Source of the DNA: Ensifer adhaerens
GTDB taxonomy: Bacteria; Pseudomonadota; Alphaproteobacteria; Rhizobiales; Rhizobiaceae
Length of the DNA: 64,000 nt
NCBI RefSeq assembly: GCF_002940685.1
Contig: NZ_PNFP01000011.1
Location: 124,001 to 188,000, forward strand
Direction: 5' to 3'
Positions 34,788 to 42,828 of the stretch are shown here, piece after piece. Position 1 is the first letter of the stretch, and each line of letters opens with the position of its first letter. Both the position numbers and the translations under genes were made by a program. The notes under the pieces are model-generated. The model saw only the letters and a list, made by a program, of their open reading frames with translations. It had not been told where the DNA came from and did not search any database.

Positions 34788-35732
34788 ATGTCCGGCTATT
34801 TGCTCAATCGTGTTGCTCAGGCGTTGTTTGTGCTTTGGGCCGCTTTCACCATCTCTTTCGTCCTTTTGCAGGCGATGCCCGGCGACGCGATCCTCATCAA
34901 GTTCCAGAACCCCGATCTCGGTCTGACTGCCCAGCAGGTCGCCGAAATCCGCGCCTCCTACGCCGTCGACAGTTCCGTGCTGGTGCAATACGCCCGGACG
35001 ATCGGCAAGTTCGTCGCCGGCGACTTTGGCTACTCGGTTCAAGCTGGGGTGCCGGTTGCAAGCCTGCTTGCGGCGCATCTGCCGGCAACGTTGAAGCTCG
35101 CAGCGCTCGGCTTCCTGCTTGCGGCGGTTCTTGCGACCGCCATCGCCTTTCTCTCCAGTCTCGCGCCATTCGCCTGGCTGCGTGGCGCTTTGCAGTCGGT
35201 TCCCTCGCTTTTCATTTCGATCCCGACCTTCTGGCTCGGCATCATGCTGATACAGCTCTTCTCCTTCCGCCTGAAACTCGTGCCGGTCATCAACCCTGGT
35301 CCCTGGCAGGAACTGATCCTGCCTGTCGCGACACTCGCCGTGCCCATTTCCGCACCGCTGGCCCAGGTACTCGTTCGCAATATCGATGAGGTGTTGACCC
35401 GCCCCTTCGTCGCCGTCGCCCGGGCGAAGGGTGCCACCCGCCTTTGGGTTCTCTGGAGGCATGTCGCGAAAAACGCGCTTCTGCCGACGCTGACGATTGC
35501 CGGTGTGCTCTTTGGCGAGCTGATCGCGGGGGCCGTGGTGACCGAGACCGTCTTCGGGCTGAACGGCATTGGCGGGCTGACCGAACGCGCCGTCGGCAGC
35601 CAGGACACAGCCGTGCTTCAGGCGATCGTGGTGCTGTCGGCGCTGGCGTTCGTGATCATCAATCTCACCGTGGACCTGCTCTATCCGGTGCTCGATCCAC
35701 GTCTCAGGACAAAAACGGGAGCGGTTGCATGA
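34788..35732 (+). CDS. ABC transporter permease (DppB-type)
   Basis: A 314-residue inner-membrane permease of the peptide/nickel class. It begins MSGYLLNRVAQALFVLWAAF with the usual first helix, and AMPGDAI follows the family's PGDP-type motif. The EAA loop, which contacts the ATPase, is near residue 210: VARAKGATRLWVLWRHVAKN. About six membrane segments. The ATG at 34788 has GAGGA 7 bases upstream, favouring it over ATG at 34770. Its stop overlaps the next permease start by 4 bases. Confidence 0.92.
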   Translation: MSGYLLNRVAQALFVLWAAFTISFVLLQAMPGDAILIKFQNPDLGLTAQQVAEIRASYAVDSSVLVQYARTIGKFVAGDFGYSVQAGVPVASLLAAHLPATLKLAALGFLLAAVLATAIAFLSSLAPFAWLRGALQSVPSLFISIPTFWLGIMLIQLFSFRLKLVPVINPGPWQELILPVATLAVPISAPLAQVLVRNIDEVLTRPFVAVARAKGATRLWVLWRHVAKNALLPTLTIAGVLFGELIAGAVVTETVFGLNGIGGLTERAVGSQDTAVLQAIVVLSALAFVIINLTVDLLYPVLDPRLRTKTGAVA

Positions 35733-36610
35733 CGACCTTCGATACGCTTCACGATGACGGCGTTTCACAAACGACGCGAAAAGGCGAATGGCGCCCCGGC
35801 GCGGCATCGCGACTGCGCCGCGTGCCCGTGGGGCTAGGCCTTGCCTGGCTTATCCTCGGCACGGTTCTGCTCTGGGCCATCGCTCCCTCGCTTTTCACCG
35901 CATTCAACCCGCTTGAGGGTGTCGGCGGAGAGCAGTTGCGGCGGCCGAGCACCGAGCATCTTCTCGGAACAGACGCGCTCGGACGTGATCTCTACGCCCG
36001 CATCGTTCATGGCGCCGTTCATTCGCTGACGGGCGCCTTTGTGGCCGTGGGTCTCGGGCTCGTCGTTGGTACCGCTCTTGGTGTGATTGCCGGCTCGGTG
36101 CGGCGGCGCCTCGACGACGCGATCATGCGTGTCGTCGACGTGCTCCTGTCGATCCCTCCGCTGCTGCTTTCGCTGAGCATCATCATCCTGCTCGGCTTTG
36201 GAACCGTGAACGCGGCAATCGCTGTTGGCGTCACCTCGGTCGCGGGGTTTGCGCGGCTGGCGAGGGCGGAAGTCGTGCGTGTCCGCCGCAGCGATTACGT
36301 CGAGGCGGCCTTCGGCAGTGGCGGAACTTTTGCCTCGGTCCTTTGGCGTCACATCCTGCCGAACTCGCTGACCTCGGTTGTCGCCTTTGCGGCGCTGCAA
36401 TTCGGGTCGGCTGTACTGCAGATCTCCACCCTCGGTTTCCTTGGTTACGGCGCGCCGCCGCCGACGCCGGAATGGGGGCTGCTGATCGCCGAAGGACGCA
36501 ATTACATCTCGACCGCCTGGTGGCTGACAACCGCGCCCGGAATCGTGGTCGTGCTCGTCGTGCTGGCGGCCAATCGCGTCAGCCAATCCTTCGGAAGGGC
36601 TGCGGCATGA
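35729..36610 (+). CDS. ABC transporter permease (DppC-type)
   Basis: A 293-residue second permease. It has an N-terminal cytosolic tail, then a first helix (GLGLAWLILGTVLLWAI), the family block LLGTDALGRDLYARIVHGA, and an EAA loop near residue 190 (RLARAEVVRVRRSDYVEAAF, with SVLWRHILPN). The C-terminal end PEWGLLIAEGRNYIS with WWLTTAPG is typical of DppC/OppC. ATG overlaps the upstream TGA (35729-35732), and its own TGA overlaps the ATPase ATG (36607-36610), so the three are translationally coupled. Confidence 0.92.
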   Translation: MTTFDTLHDDGVSQTTRKGEWRPGAASRLRRVPVGLGLAWLILGTVLLWAIAPSLFTAFNPLEGVGGEQLRRPSTEHLLGTDALGRDLYARIVHGAVHSLTGAFVAVGLGLVVGTALGVIAGSVRRRLDDAIMRVVDVLLSIPPLLLSLSIIILLGFGTVNAAIAVGVTSVAGFARLARAEVVRVRRSDYVEAAFGSGGTFASVLWRHILPNSLTSVVAFAALQFGSAVLQISTLGFLGYGAPPPTPEWGLLIAEGRNYISTAWWLTTAPGIVVVLVVLAANRVSQSFGRAAA

Positions 36611-38247
36611 CTGTCATACCAGCGCCAATCACTCCTGTTCTCGAGGTTGAGGACCTCTCAATCGCCTATCGTGACGGCAGCGGGGAACGTCGTGCCGTCC
36701 ACGATGTTTCGTTTCGCATCGATCCGGGCGAGGTTGTCGCCCTTGTCGGTGAATCCGGTTCCGGCAAGACCACGACGGCACAGTCTCTCATCGGTCTGCT
36801 CGCTCAGAATGGCCGGGTGGAACGGGGCAGCATCCGGCTCAACGGAACCGACATAGCGCGTTGGACCGACCGGCAGCTCGATACGGTGCGCGGCGCCAGG
36901 ATCAGCCTCGTGCCGCAGGATCCGGGAAGTTCGCTCAACCCGGTCAAGACGATCGGCTCGCAGCTCGGCGAAATCTTCCGCATCCACACGAAGCTGCGGT
37001 CCGACGAGATCGAGGCCCGTGTGCTTTCTCTTCTTGCCCGCGTCGGCTTGAGCGAGCCGGCACTTCGGGCGCGGCAATATCCGCATGAATTGTCGGGCGG
37101 CATGCGCCAAAGGGTGTTGATCGCGATCGCGATCGCGCTGAAGCCGCAACTGATCATCGCCGACGAACCGACGAGCGCGCTCGATGTCACGGTACAGAAG
37201 CGCATCCTCGATCTCATCGACGAGTTGCGCGCCGAGTACGGCACGGCCGTGCTTCTGGTCACCCACGATCTCGGTGTTGCGGCCGACCGGGCCGATCGGA
37301 TCGTCGTCCTGAAGGATGGCCGGATCCAGGAGCAGGGCGCGACGGGTGCCATTCTGGCCGCACCGCGCAGCCCGTACACGAAACAGCTGCTTTCAGACGC
37401 GCCATCCTTTAGCGCACCACCGCGGTTGGCGGCGGTTCGGCCGCCCGTTGCGCACGTTCCGGACGATATCGTCGTTGTCGACGGACTTGCCCGTGAGTTT
37501 GTTCGCGAGGCTGGTGGGCCTCCATTGCGTGCCGTCGACGATCTGAGCTTCCGCGTTCGTCGGGGAACGACCCATGCGATCGTCGGGGAATCCGGGTCCG
37601 GCAAGACGACGACGATCCGCAGCATCGTCGGCTTCGACCGGCCGACGGCCGGCCGGATCGAGATCGACGGCACCGACGTCTCGCGGCTGACCGGGGAAGG
37701 GCTCCGGCAGTTCCGTCGCAAGGTCCAGCTCGTCTACCAGAACCCCTACGGCTCCCTGGACCCGCGTCAAAACGTGCTGCAGATCGTGACCGAACCCCTG
37801 GCGAACTTCCCGGGATTTTCGCGTTCCGATCGCGAAGAAAAGGCAAGGGCGATCCTTGCCCGGGTCGGCTTGCCCGAGGAAGCCTTGGGGCGGCGGCCGC
37901 ATGCGCTTTCTGGCGGCCAGCGCCAGCGCGTTGCCATTGCGCGGGCGCTGGTGCTCGATCCGCAACTGGTCGTGCTCGACGAGGCGGTTTCCGCGCTGGA
38001 TGTCAGCGTGCAGGCGCGCATTCTCGACCTTTTGGACGAACTGCAGAGCGAGCTCGGCCTCACCTACCTCTTCGTTTCCCACGACCTCGCGGTGGTGCGC
38101 CAGATCTCGGACACCGTTTCGGTTCTCAAGGACGGACGGCTGGTCGACGGCGGAACGGTTTCCGAGGTCTTTGAAAACCCGCGCAGCGATTACACCCGCG
38201 AACTCATCAATGCCATTCCCGGACGCAAGCGCCGGGCCGCAGCCTGA
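36607..38247 (+). CDS. Fused dual-ATPase of peptide-type ABC transporter
   Basis: A 546-residue protein carrying two complete ATP-binding cassettes, equivalent to DppD plus DppF in one chain (as in GsiA). Cassette 1 has Walker A GESGSGKTTTAQSL (about residue 50), signature [19 protein letters not shown], Walker [13 protein letters not shown] and the switch His in LLVTHDLG. Cassette 2 has GESGSGKTTTIRSIVG (about 330), LSGGQRQRVAIARALVLDP, VVLDEAVSALD and FVSHDLAVV. All catalytic residues look intact. A linker of about 45 residues joins the halves. It energises the 33081-36610 transporter. Confidence 0.93.
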   Translation: MTVIPAPITPVLEVEDLSIAYRDGSGERRAVHDVSFRIDPGEVVALVGESGSGKTTTAQSLIGLLAQNGRVERGSIRLNGTDIARWTDRQLDTVRGARISLVPQDPGSSLNPVKTIGSQLGEIFRIHTKLRSDEIEARVLSLLARVGLSEPALRARQYPHELSGGMRQRVLIAIAIALKPQLIIADEPTSALDVTVQKRILDLIDELRAEYGTAVLLVTHDLGVAADRADRIVVLKDGRIQEQGATGAILAAPRSPYTKQLLSDAPSFSAPPRLAAVRPPVAHVPDDIVVVDGLAREFVREAGGPPLRAVDDLSFRVRRGTTHAIVGESGSGKTTTIRSIVGFDRPTAGRIEIDGTDVSRLTGEGLRQFRRKVQLVYQNPYGSLDPRQNVLQIVTEPLANFPGFSRSDREEKARAILARVGLPEEALGRRPHALSGGQRQRVAIARALVLDPQLVVLDEAVSALDVSVQARILDLLDELQSELGLTYLFVSHDLAVVRQISDTVSVLKDGRLVDGGTVSEVFENPRSDYTRELINAIPGRKRRAAA

Positions 38248-38274
38248 GGCAGCGGATGACAGACAGGACCGACC

Positions 38275-39321
38275 ATGATTGAGACGACGCCACGCAAGCG
38301 CCTTGGCTTTTTCACCCGACTGCTCGACGACGTTCCAGCCGGCACCCGCTACTACTATGCAAAGGAACAGATCGTGACGGCCGAGCGCTTCGGCTTCGAT
38401 ACGGCCTGGGTCGCGCAGCACCATTTCCACGCCGACGAAGGCGGTCTTCCGGCGCCTCTGGTGTTTCTCGCCCATGTCGCGGCCGAGACGTCGCGCATCC
38501 GTCTTGGCACCGGCGTCATTACGCTGCCGCTCGAAAACCCGATCCGCGTGGCAGAGGACGCGGCTGTCTTCGATCTGCTTTCCGGTGGGCGGTTGGAAGT
38601 GGGCCTGGGGACTGGCGGAACGCCGTCCTCCTTCACGGCCTTTGGACTGGAGAGCGCCGAGCGCGGTGCGGTCTTCGGTCGGCATCTGCAAACGCTGCTT
38701 GATGCGTGGGCGGGGCGCAGTCTTGCGGGCGGCGATCGCCTCTACCCGGCAGCGCCGCAACTGCTCGATCGTATCTGGCAGGCAACCTTCTCCGTCGCAG
38801 GCGGCGAGCGTGCGGGCCGGGCCGGCGACGGCCTGATGTTGTCGCGCACACAGCCGCGGCCCGACGACAAGCCGCATGCCTCGCTGGCGGACTTGCAGGA
38901 TCCGATCATCGACGCGTATCTGCACGCGCTTCCGTCCGGCCGCGCGCCGCGCATCCTCGGCTCTCGTAGCCTGTTTATCGCCGACAGCCGTGCCGAAGCG
39001 CTGCGGCTTGCGGAGGTCGGGTTGAGACGGGGCGCGGAGCGGCTGATCGCGAGCGGCCACAAGGTTTCCGGCAATTCGCTTGCCGACCTGATTGCCGCAT
39101 TCGACGTGCACGTCGGCTCCGTCGACGATGTCATCGCCAGCCTCAGCGCCGACGAGACGCTCGAACGTGTCACCGACCTGGTGTTCCAGGTCCATTCCGT
39201 CGACCCACCACACCCGTTGATCCTGCGCTCCATCGAACTCATCGCGACCAAGGTCGCGCCGGCGCTCGGCTGGTCGCCGCAGGAAAAATTCCACACCCGG
39301 CGCTTCGGCGCCGTCGGTTGA
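38275..39321 (+). CDS. Luciferase-like FMN-dependent monooxygenase (LLM class)
   Basis: A 348-residue flavin-dependent oxidoreductase with the TIM-barrel bacterial luciferase fold, which uses reduced flavin and O2 to oxidise a small substrate. It starts MIETTPRKRLGFFTRLLDDV. The blocks FDTAWVAQHHFHADEGG, RIRLGTGVITLPLENPIRVA and LSGGRLEVGLGTGG mark the flavin site, and the late part includes RAPRILGSRSLFIADS. It lies 27 bases after the fused ATPase gene. From memory, the combination with this transporter is the KPN_01858-type LLM family; the substrate is unknown. A flavin reductase partner is not adjacent. Confidence 0.88.
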   Translation: MIETTPRKRLGFFTRLLDDVPAGTRYYYAKEQIVTAERFGFDTAWVAQHHFHADEGGLPAPLVFLAHVAAETSRIRLGTGVITLPLENPIRVAEDAAVFDLLSGGRLEVGLGTGGTPSSFTAFGLESAERGAVFGRHLQTLLDAWAGRSLAGGDRLYPAAPQLLDRIWQATFSVAGGERAGRAGDGLMLSRTQPRPDDKPHASLADLQDPIIDAYLHALPSGRAPRILGSRSLFIADSRAEALRLAEVGLRRGAERLIASGHKVSGNSLADLIAAFDVHVGSVDDVIASLSADETLERVTDLVFQVHSVDPPHPLILRSIELIATKVAPALGWSPQEKFHTRRFGAVG

Positions 39322-39365
39322 AGCGGGCCGGACCGCCGGTTCCATTTGCAAGAGGAGACGAAGTC

Positions 39366-39983
39366 ATGACCATTGCGTCACCGGATATCATCGATCTATT
39401 GGCCGGCATCACCGCCGGATCGGCACTCGACCGCATTCGCACCCAGCGGCCAGAAACCCGCGAGCAGGCACAGAAAAGTTATCTCGCGCTCTTTCAGCCG
39501 ACGGACTTCGGCGATGTGTCCGCGGCAGAACGGCATGCCGTCGCCAGTTTCGTCGCTGGCCTGCATCGCCAGCCCGACATCTTCGAATTCTACATCAGCC
39601 CGTTTGAAGAAAGCGGCTCCGATCGCTGGTTGATCGAAGTCATCAAGGCCGAGATCGGGGCAGGGAGGGCCAAGGGGCCCTATGGCCAGTATCCCGACGG
39701 TCCCTTAAGCGGTGAGAACGAAACCGGTCCGCTCTATCAGCTGTCGCCGGCGAGCCGCGAGGCGCTCGGCCCCAAGTTGTCCGCTGCGCTGGAGCACGCG
39801 CACCTGCTCGTCTTCCACCCGCGTGATGCCAGCCCGCGAGCGCTGCAGGCGTTGCTGGATGTGGGCTGGACGACCAATGGCGTCGTGACCCTGTCGCAGC
39901 TCGTTTCCTTCGTCGCGTTTCAGATCCGGGTGATCGCCGGCCTTGCAGTGCTGTCGACTGCTGCCAAGCGCGTCGCCGCGTGA
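39366..39983 (+). CDS. CMD/alkylhydroperoxidase-superfamily protein (Avi_7170-like)
   Basis: A 205-residue cytosolic protein related to the carboxymuconolactone decarboxylase/AhpD superfamily by its helical pattern. The ATG at 39366 has GAGGAGA upstream, so the longer frame from 39318 was not used. It has no cysteine pair of the AhpD type, so redox activity of the usual kind is unlikely. The block SAAERHAVASFVAGLHRQPD resembles the helical hairpin that carries the CxxC in active relatives. Its stop lies 20 bases before the next gene, which does keep the cysteines, so the two may form a heteromer. Function unknown. Confidence 0.7.
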   Translation: MTIASPDIIDLLAGITAGSALDRIRTQRPETREQAQKSYLALFQPTDFGDVSAAERHAVASFVAGLHRQPDIFEFYISPFEESGSDRWLIEVIKAEIGAGRAKGPYGQYPDGPLSGENETGPLYQLSPASREALGPKLSAALEHAHLLVFHPRDASPRALQALLDVGWTTNGVVTLSQLVSFVAFQIRVIAGLAVLSTAAKRVAA

Positions 39984-40003
39984 GAATTCAAGAGGATCTG
40001 CAA

Positions 40004-40606
40004 ATGACCGAACACCCCATTACCCCACCCGTCGACAACCCGCCTGTCACCTTCACGCAGGCTGAGATCGGCTGGACCCCGTGGCTCCAGCCGCTGGCCG
40101 AAGACGACCTGACAGAGCGTCACCTCAAAGGCCTGGTCGAGGCCGCGCGGGCAAAATCGCCGTATTTCCGTCTGCTCGTGCGCGATCCGGAGGTACTTGA
40201 AGCGCGCACGAAAACCGACAAGGACATCTTTTACAATAGCCGCTCAGGTCTGCCGCGCGCCGAGCGCGAACTGGCGGCTACGGCGGCATCCAGATACAAC
40301 GGTTGCATTTTCTGCGCCTCGGTTCACTCACGCTTCGCGTCGCATCACTCCAAGCGTGGCGAGGACGTTCAGAAGCTTCTCGACGAGGGCGTCGAAGCTG
40401 ATCTTGGCGAACGCTGGAATGCGATCGTTGCCGCATCGGTCGCCCTGACCGCGACCCCGCCTATCTTCGGGGACGAGCACATCTCCCGACTTTCGGCTGC
40501 GGGCCTTGACGAGCTGGAGATTGCCGACGTCATCCACGGCGCCGCCTTCTTCAACTGGGCGAACCGGCTGATGCTCTCGCTTGGAGAGCCGACACCGGCC
40601 AATTGA
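40004..40606 (+). CDS. Alkylhydroperoxidase AhpD-like protein (Avi_7169-like)
   Basis: A 200-residue AhpD-superfamily protein with the redox motif intact: C101-x-x-C104 and H108 in GCIFCASVHSR, preceded by ERELAAT, which provides the conserved Glu. AhpD proteins use this pair to reduce peroxides or take part in related redox chemistry. ATG at 40004 with an AAGAGG site. Last gene of the operon begun at 33081, followed by a perfect bidirectional hairpin. With the luciferase-like enzyme upstream it may remove a peroxide by-product of flavin-dependent oxidation; this is inference. Confidence 0.85.
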   Translation: MTEHPITPPVDNPPVTFTQAEIGWTPWLQPLAEDDLTERHLKGLVEAARAKSPYFRLLVRDPEVLEARTKTDKDIFYNSRSGLPRAERELAATAASRYNGCIFCASVHSRFASHHSKRGEDVQKLLDEGVEADLGERWNAIVAASVALTATPPIFGDEHISRLSAAGLDELEIADVIHGAAFFNWANRLMLSLGEPTPAN

Positions 40607-40654
40607 AGTCTAATCCTTGTAACGGTCAGCCGTTCTACTTTGGCTCAATTAGAA

Positions 40655-40686
40655 AAGCCCGCAACTTCTTGCGAAGTTGCGGGCTT
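40655..40686. terminator. Bidirectional terminator (14-bp stem)
   Basis: AAGCCCGCAACTTC (40655-40668) pairs perfectly with GAAGTTGCGGGCTT (40673-40686) around TTGC. On the minus strand the stem is followed by TTTTCTAATT, a good intrinsic terminator for the porin gene. On the plus strand it can end the 33081-40606 operon. Confidence 0.9.
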
Positions 40687-40708
40687 CCTTCATCCGAGTT
40701 TAATCGGA

Positions 40709-41737
40709 TTAGAAGTTACGCTGCAGACGGACGAAGCCCGAGACGTAGTCGCGGTCGGTCGTAGCCGTCACGTCTTCCTTGTTGTACTGGACCGATACAC
40801 GGGTCGCGAGACCTTCGGTGATCGCGTAGTCGAGGGTCACGCCAGCGCGCCAACGGTCGAGGTCGCTGTTGAACTTGTAGTCGCCCCAGTACTGAGCGCC
40901 GGGGGTGATCTTCAGCTTGTCGGTTGCCTTGAAGGCGTACGACGCGGCAACGGTCCACTCCGAAGCGTTCCAGTAGGCGTTCGGGTCGGAAGCCCAGATA
41001 CCAGCAACCTGGAACGTGCCCGGGCCGAGGTCAGCTGAGAGCAGAGCACGGATCGCGCCTTCTTCAACTTCGGTGTCGTAGCCGCCGAGCAGGTCGAAGG
41101 ATACGCCGCCGACCGTGGCCGAAACGATGGCTTCGATGCCAACGCCGTTCGGCTTGGTCGTTGCGCCTTCGAGTTCGTCAACAGCGATACCGGCCTGGAA
41201 CGAACCGGCGTCGTAGAGGTAGGCGATCGAGTTGAACTCGGTGACGTTGCCGAGCGAGTCGGATTCGCCGTTCAGGCCCTTATCCCACCAGCTGTAGAAG
41301 AAGCCGGCCTTCAGGCCGCCGAGCTGGATGTAGGCTTCATCAACGTCGATGCGGCTGTCGCCAGCGTCCGAATCGTTGTCGGCGTTGAATTCAGCGGCGA
41401 AGAAGCCGGTGAGCGTGCCGAACTCGGTGTCGCTCTTGGCGTCGAACGAGATGTAAGCGCGCGAGAAGGCATCCCAGTCAGACGTGCCGGCATCGCCCCA
41501 GCCCTGACGGTTGTTGACTTCGTTCGGGCCGAAGGAGGTCTGGAAGCGGATGAAGCCGCCGATCTTGAGGCAGGTTTCGGTGCCCGGGATGTAGAAGTAG
41601 CCAGTGCCGAAAGCGTCGCAAACGCGAACGTATTCCATGGGCTCCGGCTCGGCTGCGACGATTGCGTCGGCTGCCTGGGCGCCGGAAACTGCTGCGAGAG
41701 CAGCAGCGGAGCCGAGAAGAAGGCTTTTGATAGTCAT
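40709..41737 (-). CDS. Outer membrane porin (Porin_2 family, RopA-like)
   Basis: A 342-residue trimeric-type outer membrane porin of the alphaproteobacterial class, allowing passive diffusion of small solutes. Start MTIKSLLLGSAAALAAVSGA with a signal peptide cut near QA-ADAIVAAEPE (residue 22). The mature N-terminus ADAIVAAEPEPMEYVRVCDA and the GYFYIPGTETCLKIGGFIRF block, with two cysteines, are typical of rhizobial porins. Alternating beta-strand patterns run to the end, which closes with VRLQRNF; the terminal Phe is the outer-membrane assembly signal. Lower GC and a strong codon bias suggest high expression. The upstream 500 bp contain a structured leader. Confidence 0.93.
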   Translation of the reverse strand: MTIKSLLLGSAAALAAVSGAQAADAIVAAEPEPMEYVRVCDAFGTGYFYIPGTETCLKIGGFIRFQTSFGPNEVNNRQGWGDAGTSDWDAFSRAYISFDAKSDTEFGTLTGFFAAEFNADNDSDAGDSRIDVDEAYIQLGGLKAGFFYSWWDKGLNGESDSLGNVTEFNSIAYLYDAGSFQAGIAVDELEGATTKPNGVGIEAIVSATVGGVSFDLLGGYDTEVEEGAIRALLSADLGPGTFQVAGIWASDPNAYWNASEWTVAASYAFKATDKLKITPGAQYWGDYKFNSDLDRWRAGVTLDYAITEGLATRVSVQYNKEDVTATTDRDYVSGFVRLQRNF

Positions 41738-42242
41738 TCGATCGATCTCTCTAATGGTTATCAAGGTCAACAAGGCCCGGCCCTGGTGTCCCCCAGAGAT
41801 TTATCGGTTACCTCGCTCGCGCTGCTACGAAATGAACCAACCGCGATGACTCGCAGCGGGCAGCGGCGACACCGCTATCACAAAAAACAAGACAGTTATG
41901 CAACAAACGCGTTTCGGGCGTTTGTTAAGAACTATTACTATAATCTGTTGCATAACAGCAACTATCATATATTTCTAAAATAAGGTTATCTGAATAACGA
42001 TAGTAATGAATCCGAATTATATTAAAGCCGAAGTCATTATATGACAAAATGCTCTCATAAAAACTTCACAGTTTGCACATTGACGTCTGAATTTTGTTAT
42101 TTTACGTAGAGCCGGCCTTTGAGAAGAGAGGCTTCCGGTGACGGCGCCGTCAACTATCAACAGTTGGCGGCGCAATTACTTCTTAGGGTTATTCTTGCGG
42201 TTTTTGAGTGCCGCTGATGTGCGGAAAGCGGCTCCTGAAGAA
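41738..42242. other. Long AT-rich upstream region of the porin gene
   Basis: About 500 bp without a supported gene. Some 230 bp (roughly 41,880-42,110) are much richer in A+T than the rest of the window and hold two competing inverted repeats (41895-41956). The only plus-strand frame (42138-42323) runs into the DUF983 gene and looks spurious. The region may carry the porin promoter, a long leader, or a small RNA gene on the minus strand. Confidence 0.5.
41895..41956. repeat. Two overlapping, mutually exclusive inverted repeats
   Basis: Outer pair: GTTATGCAACA (41895-41905) with TGTTGCATAAC (41946-41956), 11 bp perfect. Inner pair: AACAAACGC (41902-41910) with GCGTTTGTT (41918-41926), 9 bp perfect with a 7-base loop. 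The two share bases 41902-41905, so RNA could form only one fully at a time. On the minus strand CTTGTTTTTTG follows about 10 bases after the outer stem. Confidence 0.6.
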
Positions 42243-42653
42243 CTACTGCGTCGTCGCGACGGGCGGCTCGGTGTTGCGCCTTACGACTTTGCCTTCCTCC
42301 GCCTTGTAGAAAAACTGACTTGAGACGAGCCAGCCCTTCAGAGGTCGAAGGGGTGGAATGCAGGTCAGCAGCATGAAGGGGCCGGTGACCAGCAGGTGAA
42401 CCCAGAGTGGTGCGCTGTACTGGACTTCGAGCCAGACGCCGAGAAAAACGCTCGGTACGCAGGCAAAGCAGATGACGAAGAACGCAGGGCCGTCAGCCGG
42501 ATCCGCGAACGAGTAGTCCAGGCCGCAAACTTCGCATTCCTTGCGCATTTTCAGGAAGCCGCTGAAGAGGTGGCCCTGGCCGCAGCGCGGGCAGCGACCG
42601 CGCAAGCCGGTCTGCATGGGCGGGATTGGCGGCCAGTCACTATCGGAAGACAT
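42243..42653 (-). CDS. DUF983 family membrane protein
   Basis: A 136-residue member of the DUF983 family, common in alphaproteobacteria, with no known reaction. Two CxxC pairs (C21/C24 in CPRCGQGHLF and C40/C43 in CEVCGLDY) form a likely zinc-ribbon. Two membrane helices follow, FFVICFACVPSVFLGVWLEV and LLVTGPFMLLTCIPPLRPLK. The ATG at 42653 has AAGGAG 5-6 bases upstream. The longer frame extending into the MocR gene was rejected. In other genomes such proteins are often near cytochrome oxidase genes; here they are not. Confidence 0.87.
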   Translation of the reverse strand: MSSDSDWPPIPPMQTGLRGRCPRCGQGHLFSGFLKMRKECEVCGLDYSFADPADGPAFFVICFACVPSVFLGVWLEVQYSAPLWVHLLVTGPFMLLTCIPPLRPLKGWLVSSQFFYKAEEGKVVRRNTEPPVATTQ

Positions 42654-42768
42654 GTTCGCTCCTTTCAGGCGTTCTGGTTGGCGCCTGGCTTTGGCGCCGA
42701 GATTGCCTGGGTGCGCGGCCAACCTAATCTTGGGCCGCCTCAGGCTCATCAGGATTAGGCGCCGAAAA

Positions 42769-42794
42769 GCATACATTGTCAAATTATTGTATGC
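42769..42794. promoter_or_regulatory. Inverted repeat GCATACA-N12-TGTATGC upstream of DUF983 gene
   Basis: Perfect 7-bp arms at 42769-42775 and 42788-42794 between the MocR gene end and the DUF983 gene. The minus strand contains TTGACA (42782-42777) inside the repeat, a plausible -35 element, so the dyad may be an operator for the DUF983 promoter. Confidence 0.35.
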
Positions 42795-42828
42795 ATACAT
42801 ACATGCGACAATTTCGCCCGGTGGCCTT

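Noticed and set aside
33006-35807. 933-codon minus-strand frame over the binding protein and permease genes
   Set aside because: Antisense shadow of two well-supported genes; composition is non-protein-like.
42138-42323. 61-codon plus-strand frame
   Set aside because: Runs into the 3' end of the DUF983 gene on the opposite strand and lacks any motif.
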